A DNA stretch of 64,000 nucleotides from Viscum album. Taxonomy: Eukaryota; Streptophyta; Magnoliopsida; Santalales; Viscaceae. The stretch spans positions 48,840,605 through 48,904,604 of the forward strand of contig OY728160.1 in the NCBI GenBank assembly GCA_963277665.1, in the 5' to 3' direction. Every line of letters starts with the position of its first letter. Within the stretch, counting starts at the first letter, position 1. The notes below the pieces were generated by a model. It was not told where the DNA came from. It did no database searches and worked only from the letters and a program-made list of their open reading frames with translations. Below are positions 12,680-25,879 of the stretch, one piece after another. Both the position numbers and the translations under genes were made by a program.

Positions 12680-14991
12680 TTGTGGGTATCATATAATGGT
12701 ATTGATGACATTGTAAATTAGAATCTTTTCGTATGATTATAGATATAATAATGGGATTATAATTTTCAGGTTTATCATAAGTTCAGTGTCTTAGAAACTC
12801 CTTTTGAAGTTTCAATTTTTAAAATTTTTAGGTGAATAATGCTATTTTATAAGGCATTCACTTTTTATGAATTTTAAGGATTGTTATTTATTAAATGATA
12901 TATGTTTAACTTTTTATATTACTATTGAATTTTGGATATTAAAGTAGATTTTTGTTATTTAGTGGTTTATTATTTTTGTCAAACTATCTTATATTATCTA
13001 AACCATTTCATATTTGGTAAATGTATAAAGATATGATGAATGTATTATTAACCTTTTGAGGATATATTGATCCATTTAATTTAATTATAATACTTTAGGT
13101 ATAAAAATTCATCTTGAATACTCATCATTTTGATAAAAATATGTGTTTACAGTGGAAACTAATTAATGGATCAAAATTTCAAGTTATTATGTTTCTTTAG
13201 GTTCTTCATGTAGGACTTAAATGAATTTTTTAACATTTTTAAAATTATTTTGAAAAAAAACATTATTCATTTTGCAATGGCCTTTTTGGGAAAACATTTC
13301 ATTTGAAAGGGGGACAATTTAGGGTTTCATGCGGTACTTTGTGATGCGAGATCATTGTGGTGATTCCACTTCAATAGTATCATATCCTCCCCTCTCAATA
13401 TTTATAAGATTCATGGCCACTAATGATTGATGTTCATAGGCTCTTGGGGTGGATTTCACTCTCATCAACATCATTTGTTTAATAAAAAATAAAAAATTAT
13501 ATTTCAATATTTGTGGTTTTGTATTGTTTGATGGGTTATATGTATTTTTTCACGTTGGATTTTCCTCAGGTGGTTGTAAGATGGAGGCAGTAGCATTTGG
13601 TATAGTACACAGAGCATTCTCCCCTCAGATGTGATAGGCACAATAACATAATGGTTGATGGTGGTGGAATACTCTTCTATTTGGAATTGGGGGTTTTATG
13701 GATTCTGAAACATAACAGGGACGACACCAGCGATATCTAGCCGAGTACATGGATTTAACACTCATAATATGTTACATATGTAATAATGAACATATAGAGA
13801 TAATAAAAACCTCATAGGCTAGTACACGATGATAGTTCCATCAATGTTTTTTTCATGTTGGGATCAAGATTAGAGTTTCGTGGCTTGGATTTTTTTTGTT
13901 CTTGGATGTGTACTAGTCTAGCTTAGAGGAGCTATTTTTCTATTCTATAGAACACATATGTTCTATTTCTCAAAGTTATATTTTTATGTTTTGTTATATT
14001 CTGCCCTCAGATATATTGTTTATTTTTCTTCAATAGGATGGTTATCTATGGTGTGGAGTGATCTGTATCAATTGGTTTGGTATATCGACAATGTTTATTG
14101 GCACTACATCTGTTTTGACATGCTACACCTGGGTTTGGGGAGCAGGTGGAAAAAGTAATTTTCGTTATATATGCTATATTTTTTACTATTGGTATCACTT
14201 TTTTTTATTTTTTCAATGTGAAGAATTTTGGAATATTATATTGATGTTTATTTTATGTGAAGGGGGGGATATCCATCAGATTTCCTTTTTGGGAAACATA
14301 ATATATCTTTTTTTTAATTAATAATCTAGTGTTGTTGGTGATATTAGAGATGAATTCACTTTATATGATTAGAGTATATTTTATTACTTCTATCATTCTC
14401 CCAGTCTTGGAGCTCATAGGTGTATTCAATGAATTCCATTAAAGGCTAGTTAGAAGATCCAAATTTTTCAATGTATTATGGGAGTACTAAAAATGCTAGG
14501 AAGTGTTGGTGGTGTTATAATTTTCAGTTTATTTCCCTGTTTTTTATTTATTGGTTTGTATGTGTGTAGGTTTATAGTACTGTGGTTATTTTTTCTTGTT
14601 GTTTTAATGTGTTATTTTCATGTAAAGCAATTCAAATTCCTAATTAACTATAATGTATTTTTTTTCAAAAAATAATAAAAATTGAAATGGTTAATTACCT
14701 TTTAACTAATCACAAGTTTCTAGTTTTTTTGGTAAAATTTCTCACAATCGTGTTCTCTATCACTCTATATTAGTACATTAAAATTATTTTTCTTTTGCAT
14801 ATTCATGATTTCCTATATGAAAACCTATAATGTGTTATCTTAGGTGATTGTCATAATTTTTTTCCCTTATCAAGTGTATGTTTTATTAATTATTTCTAAT
14901 GTGAGATTTCAACAAATTTATTTTGGATAGTCAAATCTAAATTACCAAACATGAATTAAAAATTGTAATGATGAAAATTCCCAAATTGGGG
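12680..14991 (+). other. Internal region of the LARD-like element, no recognised coding
   Basis: It begins with the primer-site-like GTGGGTATCATATAATGG and ends at AAATTGGGG next to the right LTR. In between are T-rich stretches and a few G-rich patches (13300-13740, 14040-14160). Overlapping short ORFs at 13449-13634, 13958-14158, 14058-14321 and 14478-14675 contain no gag, protease, RT or integrase motif I know. Base composition is T-rich on the plus strand. Either the coding was lost long ago or the element was never autonomous. Confidence 0.45.
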
Positions 14992-16153
14992 TGTAATATC
15001 CTAATATTTTAAGTGAATATACAATGTTCCATATCTTATAACACCCACCACATCGAGATTAAATGAGAGACAAATTATTTTTATTATATGACTATTATAA
15101 CCTACAACTTAAATTAGTGTAAATTAATAGTACTAACTGAAAAATGAAATAAAAAATGGTACTACACATTAATAATTTAAAAATTAATTTTTAAAAAATT
15201 ATGCGCATAATTTTAGTAATGAAATTTTATTCGTTAAGTATATATTCTAGTAGAATTATTTTTATTTATATAAACATGGATAATATTATTAGTTTTTGGT
15301 GATTTTAAAATATTTATTTTATAGTTTGAACATAATTTTTCAAATCATCGAATAAAAATTATCTTATGGTAAAATTTTTATAATTCCTTGAAAGGTTTTA
15401 TTTTTTTAATGAATGGTAAAACATAATGTTTTTTATTGAAAATTTCCTTTTCCTAAAACAGATAAAATTAAAATTTAATTTTAAATTGAGTTTTTATTTA
15501 AATTTCTTCCATTGGATTTGAAATAATATAATTTTGGCGTTTCAAATAGATTTTATACTTAAATTTAGTATACAAACATTTTGTATTAAAAAAAGATAAT
15601 CCTTCCAAAAATGGTTTTCTTTGCTTTTTTTCAGTTTAAACATGAAATAATTTTTGAAACATATGGTTTTTTTAATTTTGAAAAATTGATTCGATATGTT
15701 GATTCATGAGTTACCAATTAATTAAAAATTTCACTTTTATTTTTATAAAATAAAAATACTAACCGTGGTGATTTTATTACGATGAAAAGGGTAAATCAAG
15801 TACATAAGGGTAAAATATTATGATTAGGACTAAAAATGACCCTTACACTTGACAAAAATTTATTGGATGATTAGTTTTCATCCCACATCAATATATATTT
15901 GAATATATGAATTTGTTTCCATTTTAATGTTATTGTGATATTTATAATATTTTATTTAATGAAAAGTCAAAGATGTCATACCCATGATTTAATAAATATA
16001 ACATATATATTATTAATTTATTATAAAGAATTATTTTATAATAAATTATTATTTTCAATATTAAATATTAATCTTCACAATGGTGACTTAAAAAAATTAG
16101 TTATAAAATAATTACCTTAAATGTTCACACAATACTACTACAATAATTATTTC
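14992..16153 (+). repeat. Right (3') LTR of the LARD-like element, part before CACTA-1
   Basis: It starts TGTAATATCC after the purine tract ATTGGGG and runs colinear with 8380 to about 9577. It is cut at 16153 by the CACTA-1 left terminus. The last three bases (TTC, 16151-16153) are the likely left target duplication; the right flank has TTA (32460-32462), and the intact left LTR reads TTA at that position. Confidence 0.65.
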
Positions 16154-16740
16154 CACTAGTATAGAAAATTTTTCTTATGGTAGTTATTTTTTATTTTTTA
16201 TGTCGGTTTTTGGTCGACATTATTATAGAAGACAATATAAATATTGTTTTTAATTTCAGTTATTTAAAAACCAACGTAAAAAAACCAAAGCATTTTTTCA
16301 CATTAGTTACTCAAAAACCATCATGGAAAACGCTTCGGGATCATGATGTGTTATGTTCGTTTTTTTAAAACCAACGTTTAATATACATTTTCACATTGGT
16401 TATATAATAATCGACATCTTAAATCATGCCTTCGAGGCATTTATCGCGTCGTTTAATTTCATAACCGATGTGATAATGTAGTCTGCCAAGTAGTTTTCCA
16501 CATCGGTTAAATAATAACCGACGTGAGAACATATCTACTTCGTTAGTTATTTTATAACCGATGTAAAAAAAACTATTCCTTTCCATTTGATAATGTTAGT
16601 TACGAAATAACCAACGTAAAAATAATTCCCATGTACATGTTACGTCAGTTTTTAAAAAACCGATGTTAAAACCAATCCCTCTGAATTTGTTACATCAGTT
16701 TTAAAATAACCGATGTAAAAAACATTTTTTTAATTAAACT
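16154..16740. repeat. CACTA-1 left terminus and subterminal repeats
   Basis: After the CACTAGTATAGAAAAT end there are about ten or eleven spaced imperfect palindromes of about 24 bases. Examples are CATCGGTTAAATAATAACCG at about 16501 and GTTATTTTATAACCGATGTA near 16545. Spacing is roughly 40-60 bases. Such arrays bind the TNPA-type protein in En/Spm; the binding here is inferred. Confidence 0.75.
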
Positions 16741-16799
16741 GTTGAACCACAATTATGACCAGCCAAAAGAGTACCTGAAATAGAACAAAAATAGACCAA

Positions 16800-17814
16800 A
16801 ACCCCCACCATAGTGGACACTCCCCCCCCCCCACACCCATGGACGGCCCCCACCCCACCCTCATAAATATCCTCCCACACCCCTGGACAAGCACCACAAA
16901 TATGCCCATCCAAAAGAATACATGAAATAAAACAAAAACTGACCAAAACAACTACACCCCACCAAACAGCCCTCCCCCGCCCCTTGGATATCCCACCCAC
17001 ACCCCTAAAAACCCCCCACACCACTAAACATCCCGCCGAAATCCCTGGATAACCCCCACACTCCTAGATAACCCACACACCCCTGGACTTGTATCCCACA
17101 CCCATAGAACCCCCCCAAAACCAAAATGATATCTGAAATAGAACAAAAATAGACCAAAACTCCCCCAACCCGCTGAACAGCCCTCACCCTCCCCTTGACA
17201 GCCCTCCCACACCCCAAGAAACCCCCCACCCCACGAAATAGCATGCACACAAATCTGGACACCCCCACCCTCCTGGACACCCCACCCCCTTAGATAGCCC
17301 TCTCATCCTCTTGGACACCCCCACCGCACCAACACCCATGGTCTGCCCTCCCACAGTCATAGAAACCCCCCCACAACCTAGGACACCCCCTGGACTTCCC
17401 CCAACCCTCATAGAAACGTTTCACACCCTCACCCCATGTACATTTGTCCCACACCCCTGGAAAGGCCTGTGACCCCACAGGGCACCCCCCTTCCCACACA
17501 CACCCCCTGGACACCCCCTAGACAGCCCTCCCTCCCTAATGGACCCCCCACACACACACTAAAAAGCCTGCCCACAACCCTAGACACCCACCCTCCTGGA
17601 CAGCCCCCACCCCCTGAACAACCCTCTAACCCTCCGGGTCACCCCCACAACCATGGAACCCCTTTACACCCCCTAGAGTTTCCCCCGCCATCATGGACAG
17701 CCTGGACACCCCCTTGGACAGCCCTCCCACACCACTAAAAATCCCCCTGACCCCACTGGGCACCCCCACACCCCTCTACACCCCTTTTATAACCCTCCCA
17801 CCCTCTTGGACACC
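16800..17814. repeat. C-rich minisatellite array 1
   Basis: Degenerate tandem units built on CACCCC-x-TGGACAGCCC and CACCCCTGGACACCCC, about 18-20 bases, C-rich on the plus strand. A longer marker, GACCCCACxGGGCACCCCC, recurs at about 17470 and 17746. The array is continuous with array 2 once the solo LTR is removed. Proline-, glycine- or cysteine-rich ORFs across it (for example 17436-17738) are by-products of base composition, not genes. Confidence 0.85.
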
Positions 17815-17819
17815 CCCAC
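17815..17819. repeat. Target site duplication CCCAC, left
   Basis: CCCAC directly precedes the solo LTR and is repeated at 20616-20620 directly after it. Confidence 0.75.
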
Positions 17820-19398
17820 TATAACATCCCTTTTTTGTATTACATAACTTTTCATTACATTTTACAAACAGAGGATCTTTAAAGTCAATTGTCTTGGAAA
17901 TCAAGAACATAATACAGGAAAACAACACAAAACATTCTTCTAAACCATCTATACGGCTTCATCATAGTTTCAAATTATGTACAATTACTGAATATCATAT
18001 CCTGGAGACATACATCAAAGGAAAGGGTGAGAAGAAGGCCCGGTAAGGGGTAAACAAAGGAATCAGTTTATTTGGGATATCAATAAGAACTTGATGAAAA
18101 ATATAACGAAATGAGCAATGAAAAAAGTGGAATATCATAATAAAAATTACATTAATAATAACTTGAATATGTGGCTACAAAATATTATTTAGACATTCAT
18201 GAACATATCACCATGGTTTATCCCTAAGGTGTCATAAAAATTACCAAGGTTATTCACCAAGGTATCGTGAAACTTGTCATCTCTAGAGATTAATTATTTA
18301 CCCAATTCATTGAAGCAGTATCAGCACTCACCCTTAATATGTCATTAATTTCATGTGAGACACAATATATATTAATAAAACATTTCATAAATATCCCATG
18401 TATAAAAAAAGGAATGAGTTTCATTTCATGATCGTGACGTTTTAAATGTTCTTAAAAAAAAGATCATTATGCCATTTATAACCCACGGAAAGGGAGTGAG
18501 GGTAATATGTATATCAATTACAGAATCAAATATATCATATTTAAATATTTATTAACACTCATTGAATCGAAATATGTTTGGGTATTCAGATAAATAAAAA
18601 AATAGAATTTCTGGAGAGAAAGAGATAAAAATTTTGAGGAAAAATTTCTGCTGTATAACGGTTATATAACATGGTTTTAGGAATCATTGAAAAAAGTGGG
18701 TACAAGGGTCACACACTCATAAATAATTCATAATATAGTATGTTTACATAATAATATAATTTTATGGATATTTTAATTACATACCACATGAAAAGGAAAC
18801 ATGAAATAAAAGAGAAGGTGCAATTTCATTTACACGAAATTCGGCAGCCTAACATCATCACATAAAATTTTTGAAATGAAATTGAAGAGAGAAAAAAGGC
18901 TCCATAGACAATTAGAAATGAAATGTAAAGTAATTAGAACATATAAAAACATACCCTCAACATAAATTGGTGGAAACTAGAAGACACAATATAAAGGAAG
19001 TTATGGCTTAAAAGAGGAGGGTGAATGATTCTCTTACTTTGAAGAGTAACTTAGAAATCATGAAGATCAAAACCTTGGGAGGCATGAGGGAACCTTGGGA
19101 GGACTCCTCGGGAGGGAAATATTCCATAAATTCATTGAGGATGATTTTTGAATTATATTTATGAGGTAATGTCTTGGTATTTATAGGATAAGTGAGGGGA
19201 CAATGCATTAATTTCCAAGGGACTCCACATCGGTGGTATTGGAAAAACAATGGGATTTCCCTTGGTATTTGCCAATAGAATTGGACACATGGGTCACCTA
19301 ATATATTATATTAATATTAAAAAATCTTCCAGAATGATTACATAATATTCCCATCCTTAATGATGTCATTAAACACCCGAAACTCAAAATTGGATTTT

Positions 19399-19860
19399 CA
19401 CTATTCACCGAAAATTTTATTGTTTTGAAAAAATCCCAAAAATTCACTATAACCTAATATCGATGCTCTGAATTAAAAAATGAACTCAATTTTATGAAAA
19501 TAATTTTCTAATTATGAGGTATTTAATTTTTATGTAAAAACACTATTCATTGAAAATTCAACTATTTCAGAAAAATCCCCAAAATTCACCTTAACCTAAT
19601 ATTGAAGATCGGAATACAAAAATGAACTCCATTTTATGGAAATAATTTTCTATATATTTTTAATTAAATTATTAAATTACATCACTATTCACCCAAAAGA
19701 AAACTATTACATAACTAATAATTTCTGGAATAGTTATTTACTTATTTTATTGAATCACGTTACCTATTCAAGTCTCATAAATAATATTAAAACATTCTCA
19801 ATTGAGGTTACTAATCCATTTGGTCACAATACTAATCAGAAGCGTAAAATGAATATTCAT
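19399..19860. repeat. 142-bp tandem duplication within the solo LTR
   Basis: CACTATTCA begins at 19399, 19541 and 19683, exactly 142 bases apart. The first two units share AAAAATC-CCAAAATTCAC, CCTAATAT and ATGAACTC-ATTTTATG in order; the third is partial. A related block (AAAATCCCAAAAATTCACCC) occurs in both LTRs of the 47268-58228 gypsy element near 51125, and with changes near 57700, so the two LTR families are related. Confidence 0.55.
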
Positions 19861-20169
19861 AATTTACTATTCACTAAAAATTATGTTGATCTTACTAGAC
19901 TCTAAATTTCCTATTGAACACAACTGTAGAAGACCATTTTTTAAAAATCATTATACATTATTAATTATTTATGGTTTACATAAATGTTTTAAAATATCCA
20001 TTTTTAAAAAATTCATATGCATCCTATATTAACCCGAACATTTTAAATTCACAAACATCACCATAATATAAAAAATTGATTTTATTTATATCAATGGATT
20101 ACATAAAGTAGTTAAGGTCTCATTACATAGACACTTAGAACACCAGCATTGGACCTATGTGTAAATTGT

Positions 20170-20395
20170 GTTAAGGTGATAGAATATTTGGGCGGCTCAA
20201 CCAACGTTTCTCGAGTGGTGATTTCTATCATCTTGAAATTCTGTCGAAGTCGATTCTGTTACATCCTCATCTGATGAAATTCGGCTTGGTTTTGGACCAT
20301 TTTGAAGCCCAGTGGCACTACCTCCTTCCCAAGTTCCATCAGACGGGCTTCGAACGACACGAGTCTACTGGAGGAGGCCATCAAATATTCTTTCA
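20170..20395 (-). other. GC-richer island with a reading frame in the solo LTR
   Basis: This block is clearly richer in G and C than the LTR around it. Read on the minus strand from an ATG at about 20381, one frame starts MASSSRLVSFEARLMELGKE, meets one stop after about 40 codons, then continues for about 50 codons to a stop. I recognise no family. It may be a conserved R/U5 segment of the LTR that happens to be open, or captured sequence. The opposite-strand ORF starting at 20312 is a shadow. Confidence 0.35.
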
Positions 20396-20615
20396 GTATT
20401 AGTTAACCAAGATCACTTTTATTTATTAATAATAATTGTAATGTTAAGAGTTTATTTTCCAATGGTCATATTGAACAACAGTCATATAACAGTTGAAACC
20501 CAATAGTCTCATTTAATTATACACACTTTTTTAATTAAAGAATATATTTTTGCTGAGTATAAAATAACACACATAATTAGGAAATAAAAATTATTCAAAA
20601 TTTCGGGTCGTTACA

Positions 20616-22280
20616 CCCACCCACTGGACAGCCCCCCCCCCACCCCTTGGACAACCCTCCCACAACCCTAGAAACCCCCACCCTACTAAACAGCCTGCCC
20701 AAAACCAGGGAAAGCCTCCCACCCTCTTGGATAGCCCACCACCCCCTGCAGATATCCCTACCACCATCTTGGACACCCCCACCCCCACGGATACCCTAGA
20801 CCCACCCCCAGGATAGCCCTCCCACATAACTAGAACCCCCCCCCCCCCACACACACACACAAACCCCTGGCCACCCCTATAATGCCCCCCGATCCCATTA
20901 ACACCATGGACACCCGCACACCCTCCTGGACAGCCCTCTCACACCACTTGAAAGCCCCCTGACCCCACTGGGACCCCCTCCCCCCCCCCCCACACACACA
21001 CACCCCTGGACACCCCCTGGAGTGCCCTCCCCCCCTCCTGCCCCCCCCCCCCCCCCACACCACTGGATAGCCCTCCCCACCACAGGGACAACCCTCCCAC
21101 AGCCCTAGAATCCCCCCCAGCCCAATAAACTGCCCTCACACAACCTTGGACCCCCCACCCTCCTAGACAACCCCACCCCCAAGACAGCCCTCCCACCCAC
21201 CTAGACACCACCACCCCCATGGACACCCTGATCAATCCCCCCCACACCCCTAAACCACCCTCACAACCCAAGACACCCCCAAGCCCCTGGACACCCCCTT
21301 GACTACCCCATCCTCAAGGACACCCCCACACCCCCTGGAAAACCCTCTCACACCTTTGAAAATCCCCCTAACCCCACTGACCCCCTCACACCCCTGGAAA
21401 CCCCTTGAAATTCTTCCCACCCTTCTAGACACCCCCCCCCCACTAGACAGCCCTACCCCACCCCCGGGACACCCCTCCAACACCCCTGAATCCCCCACCC
21501 CACTAAATAGCATACCTACAACCCTAGACATCCCTACCGTCCTAGACAGCCCCCACCCCCCGGACAGCCCTCCCACCATCCTGGACACCCCAATCCCCAT
21601 GGACACTCTGGACACCCCCCACCCCCACTAATAGAGAGCCCTCCCACACCCTTAGATACCCCCCACAACCCTGAACACCCCTGGACTTCCCCCACCTTCA
21701 CAGACACCGTGGACACCCCCACAACCCCACTGGACAGCCCTACCACACCCCTAGAAAGGCCCCTAACTCCACTAGGACCCCCCCCCCCCACACCCATGGA
21801 CATCCCTCCAACCTACATGGTCACCCCCCCATTGGAAAACCCTCCCCCACCCCTTGGATGGACCTCCCACACCCCTAAAACCCCCCCACTCCACTAAACA
21901 GTCTTGCCACAACCGTAGACACCCCCACCCTCATGGACAACCCCCACCCCCATACACAACCCTACCTCCCTCCTGGACACCCCCACACCCTTGGACATAA
22001 TGAACACCCCCCTCCTCATACACCACTTGGATTCCACCCCACCCTCATGGAAACCCTAGACCCCCACCCCCCCCCCCCCACTGGACAGCCCTCCCACACC
22101 ACTAGAAAGCCCCCCGACCCCACTGGGCACCCCTCACGCCACTAGAAACCCCTTGGACTGCCCTCCTACCCTCCTGAACCCTCCCTCCCCCCACCCCACT
22201 AAACTAGACAGCCCTCCCACACCCCTGAAAAACCCCCACCCCACTGGACACCTCCCCACACCCCTGGAAACCCTCTAGAG
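20616..22280. repeat. C-rich minisatellite array 2 with higher-order period
   Basis: Same unit type as array 1, and it starts with the second CCCAC. A marker GAAAGCCCCCTGACCCCACT and variants occurs at about 20950, 21358, 21753 and 22104, giving spacings of about 408, 395 and 351 bases. So short units are organised in a longer block that was itself duplicated. Homopolymer runs of C (20629, 20839, 20984, 21042) may be assembly-sensitive. Many spurious ORFs overlap it on both strands. Confidence 0.85.
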
Positions 22281-23429
22281 CAAAATCCATACCAGCAAAC
22301 CCATTAGAACTAGACTAAAACCAGAAGTAGAATAAAATTTAACGGTCACATATATAACATCCATAATATAAAATGTCCACAAGGAAACATAAATCCCACC
22401 TAAACGACTACGAAATACACAATTATAATGACAATATTGAAAATTACATTTTACACTTCAAACAATCTAAAATCTCATCAAACCTGTAAATTAATTTTAC
22501 CGTTCCACTTGTATGTGTTTGAACTCATGATAACTATAAGGTTTAGGGTCATAAAATATCTTCAAATTAAAAGGATAATAATTAACAGGTTTAATGAATA
22601 AATCAAATGAAATATTATGGAAAGGTTTTAAAGAAAATCTTACAATGTGAAAGTTTAAAAGGAAATGTTACCATGTAAATGTTCACAAGGGTTCAAGTTG
22701 TAAATATTTCATACATTAATCTTAATATATAATATCTCCATTCGATGATGCCTTGTTTTCCAAGACAGTTCTGTTTTAATCAGTGTAAATTCAAAATATT
22801 ATTTTCTAGGCGACACTTGAAAAATTACAAATTATAAATGGATATTTACCTTTAATTCTACATATTTAATCTTGGAACTCATTTTCATTGTCTTTATTCG
22901 AATGTAGACTCATTCCCTATTAAAAAATAATACAAATAAAATAAATTTATAATTCTTTCTAATATATACAACTATTATGAAATTGAAACCTAATTTTCAA
23001 ACATATTCTTAAAACAACCCCACGCATCGCCATGGATAGATCATATCCAATAAAGTGTTTTCTCCCTTGGAAAAAACACCTAACATTTATTGAGAACTGA
23101 TAAAAGATAATTTATGGTTAGTGTTATTTTATGTTAAATGATAATGAACTCTTTTCTAGAGATATGATTCATACCTCTCACAAAAATACATCATCCAACA
23201 TTGTGTGATTATATTCTGATCAAATCATTCAATAATATAATGTATTATTTGTTCCTCATCCAATACATGTGCTTCCGGGGAAATCAAATACAAGTCCATG
23301 AATCCATATACAACTATCCTCTCATTATTCTCAAACATGTTATAAAGATACCTAATGAAACACAGACAGAAGTATAAATTTTTAATAAATATAACGTATG
23401 GAAAGGTGTTAAGACTTACATGGAAAAAT
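22281..23429. other. CACTA-1 interior downstream of the TNPA-like relic
   Basis: AT-rich sequence between array 2 and the last recognised coding of the minus-strand TNPA-like gene. It probably holds that gene's 3' end and the element's 3' arm. No motif was identified. Confidence 0.4.
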
Positions 23430-25509
23430 TTACACTACATTGATACTCATCTTATCTCTAGTAACAAGCTCCATGATATCAGTTTCCACAATCCCCACAG
23501 ATATTAAACGTCCACAAACATGGGCTTTCATTGGAAACACATGATTATCCCCCATAAAATTTGAATATCTTGACAATCTGTCAAGACTACTAGAATCAGT
23601 ATCTGATGTCATAACTATTTTTCTTTGTTATTTCCTATACAGTATTTCATTTCCTTTGATGTATTCCTATAAAAATAAATAAGAAAAATATATTGATTTC
23701 CAGATTTTAAAAAAACTTTTATGAAAAAAATAAAATAAAAGATATAACATACACACCTCAATGGTAATGAGTCGTAGAAGTCTGGATAGCCATTTTAAAA
23801 AATGGTCGATACTATGTCCAACTGTCATCACCTCATCTATAGGTAATAGTACTTGAGCTGATCTATCTATAATATCTTTTATAGTGACCCTATGATGTTA
23901 TACCTTTAACTATTTATGAAAAAATATATCTTCTATATAATATAACATCCCATATGAAACTATATGATATTGAGGATCATAAACATATAACTCGCAATAA
24001 GATAGAAGCTGTAGTAGAAGACTAGGATAAGAAATGGGGTCTGCAGGCTGAGGTGGGGGAGTGGGAGCTACTATAGGAGGTGGAGGATAGATAATGGGGT
24101 CTTCATAGGGAGGTGGAAGAGTGGGTGATGCATTCTAAAATTTTCTTTGCATGTCTACAAACATAGACTGTACCGATGCTCTAATCTTTTCTTCCATCAT
24201 CGCATTAATAATATGAACATTAGCCACCAAGGATTCTATTTTTTATAAACACCCTCAACAGAAGAGTTAGAAGAATGTGGAACCACTTTTTTTATCTATA
24301 TACCCATTGGATATCCTCATACATGACCAAGATGTTCAGACATTCCTAATGCTGTAGATAAAATATCTTGCCTCCCAGTAGCTGTAAATACCCCATGTGA
24401 GCTCTACTCCTCAATAGAATCCTATATTAATTAATTTAATATTTCCTTAATGATTCAAATTATATGAAGAATATAGTTAACTTAAATAAATAAAATAAAT
24501 ATCTTACAATACTCTTAGCTATGATTCTCAAATCGTTTAAAAGATATTTCCACCTTTTCTTATCTATGCCCTCTTCCATTTTTCATGTCTATATATATGG
24601 GAATCTATCCAGAGCTTTAAGACCCAGCTCTCAGTTTTTGTAATTTTTCCACCATCATTTGTTCTTCCAATAATGTATACCCTCCCATAGATAAAATATG
24701 AGGGTAAACATTTGTAGATTGGATCATTTGATTATATTTCCTCGTATACTGTAAATATAGAATAAGAAATCATTTGCAAAACCTTATTATGATCATTTAT
24801 ATAAGAAATTTTATAAAATTTTAAATTGCCCTTTCCAAAAATGAATCTTATCTTATACTTTCAACACACTATCTCCATGTTTCTTCATCTATGAAATTAT
24901 ATATATGACATGGATTGTCATGACTCCTATGACCAGAAATGAAATCAAATGTGAGGGTTGATTTGAAATCCATCCATCTCCTAGTAGCCATCGATAATCA
25001 TTTCATCCTGACTTTTCTAGTGTCAAGAATATGAAATTTCTTCTAATAAAGAATAGGTAAAAGATATTATACTAGAAACATTTAATGAATAGGCACACAA
25101 TAAGAAAAAAACTTACCAAAATCATCTCTCACAACTAAGATATTATCTCTTTGTCCACACATATCCAATCATCATACAGAATGTTTTCTTTTTTTTGCTT
25201 ACCCTGAGTTGATTCAAGACTCTTAAAATATTTTCTATTTGGACCTCTATGAATATCATTATAGTAAAACTAAATGATTATACTATGTTCCTGCATACAT
25301 TCTAGTGATAATTTTGGTAAACGTTTGTACCCACGTTTACCAACTCTTGAACAATTTGTCATTATGGGTGCACATGAGGAAGACTGGGGAACATCGAGAG
25401 GAGCATGTGAATGTTCCTCCCTAGAGGTATGGTCATTATTATCATTTCCAAAATCATGTGGTTGATCAACTGATTTATCTATCATTATCCAAAAAATATA
25501 AGAAAACAA
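23430..25509 (-). pseudogene. Transposase_24 / TNPA-like CACTA protein relic
   Basis: TNPA-type proteins bind the subterminal repeats and work with TNP2. Segments in order on the minus strand: CVDKEIISVVRDDF near 25150; an RRWMDFKSTLTFDFI-like block near 24970; YPHILSMGGYTLLEEQMM near 24700, matching the family's SRGGY-x-LE; and FTATGRQDILSTALG near 24380, matching GRQDVLTAAIGRPEH. A proline-rich stretch follows (about 24130-24020). Next is a conserved C-terminal block, LLPIDEVMTVGHSIDHFLKW, near 23830 (family LPVP-DE-VTVG). A last segment covers 23612-23430. Stops and gaps between segments suggest introns plus decay; exon limits are not set. It lies directly downstream of TNP2 in the same orientation, as in other plant CACTA elements. 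Confidence 0.7.
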
Positions 25510-25879
25510 ACATTAATTCAAAAATATAAAAATTCAAATATTAAAATACTATTGTAAATAGAAAAAGGAAAATTTAACTAAGTTACATAATAGTAAAAAA
25601 GGCTAATATAGTAAGCATGTTAATCAATTTTAAATATGATAAACATGGTAAACATGGTAGTGTAAATGTTATTCAGAAAAAATGATAAAAATATAAATTA
25701 CGTAAAGGTAAACAATGGTAAAATATGTTAAACATGGTAAACTACACTAATTTTTTTTAAAATAAACAAAAACTTCTACTTATTTGTTTTAATATGAATT
25801 TTAATACATAAAAAAGTACAATATCTAACATTTTATGAAAATAATAAATGTAAACAAGAAATAAACATATGTTACCTGT

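Larger units (their letters stand above)
17820..20615 (-). mobile_element. Solo LTR of a gypsy-type element inside the minisatellite
   Basis: This 2796-base AT-rich block sits in a C-rich array and is flanked by a perfect 5-bp duplication (CCCAC). On the minus strand it begins TGTAACGACCCGAAATTTTG, a start common in plant Ty3/gypsy LTRs, and ends GGGATGTTATA (expected GGGATGTTACA). No internal repeat of the ends, primer site or pol sequence is seen, so a solo LTR left by recombination is the simplest reading. ORFs at 19008-19250 and 19636-19905 show no domain. A non-autonomous element with very short LTRs cannot be fully excluded. Confidence 0.7.

Noticed and set aside
13449..14675. Short ORFs in the LARD internal region as a retroelement or host gene
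   Set aside because: No motif of gag, pol or any known family, overlapping frames and no conserved counterpart in the window.
16154..16740. Regularly spaced palindromes as a possible CRISPR array
   Set aside because: Units are imperfect, diverged and spaced irregularly, and lie at a transposon end with matching units at the other end; this is a plant-type CACTA subterminal array.
16730..17738. Long overlapping glycine-, proline- and valine-rich ORFs over the first minisatellite
   Set aside because: They occur in several frames on both strands, follow the C/G repeat unit and have no start context or domain. They come from base composition and lack of A/T-rich stop codons.
20591..22145. Proline/threonine-rich and glycine-rich ORFs up to 121 codons in array 2
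   Set aside because: Same reason: translated tandem repeats in multiple frames, looking like extensin or glycine-rich proteins only through composition.
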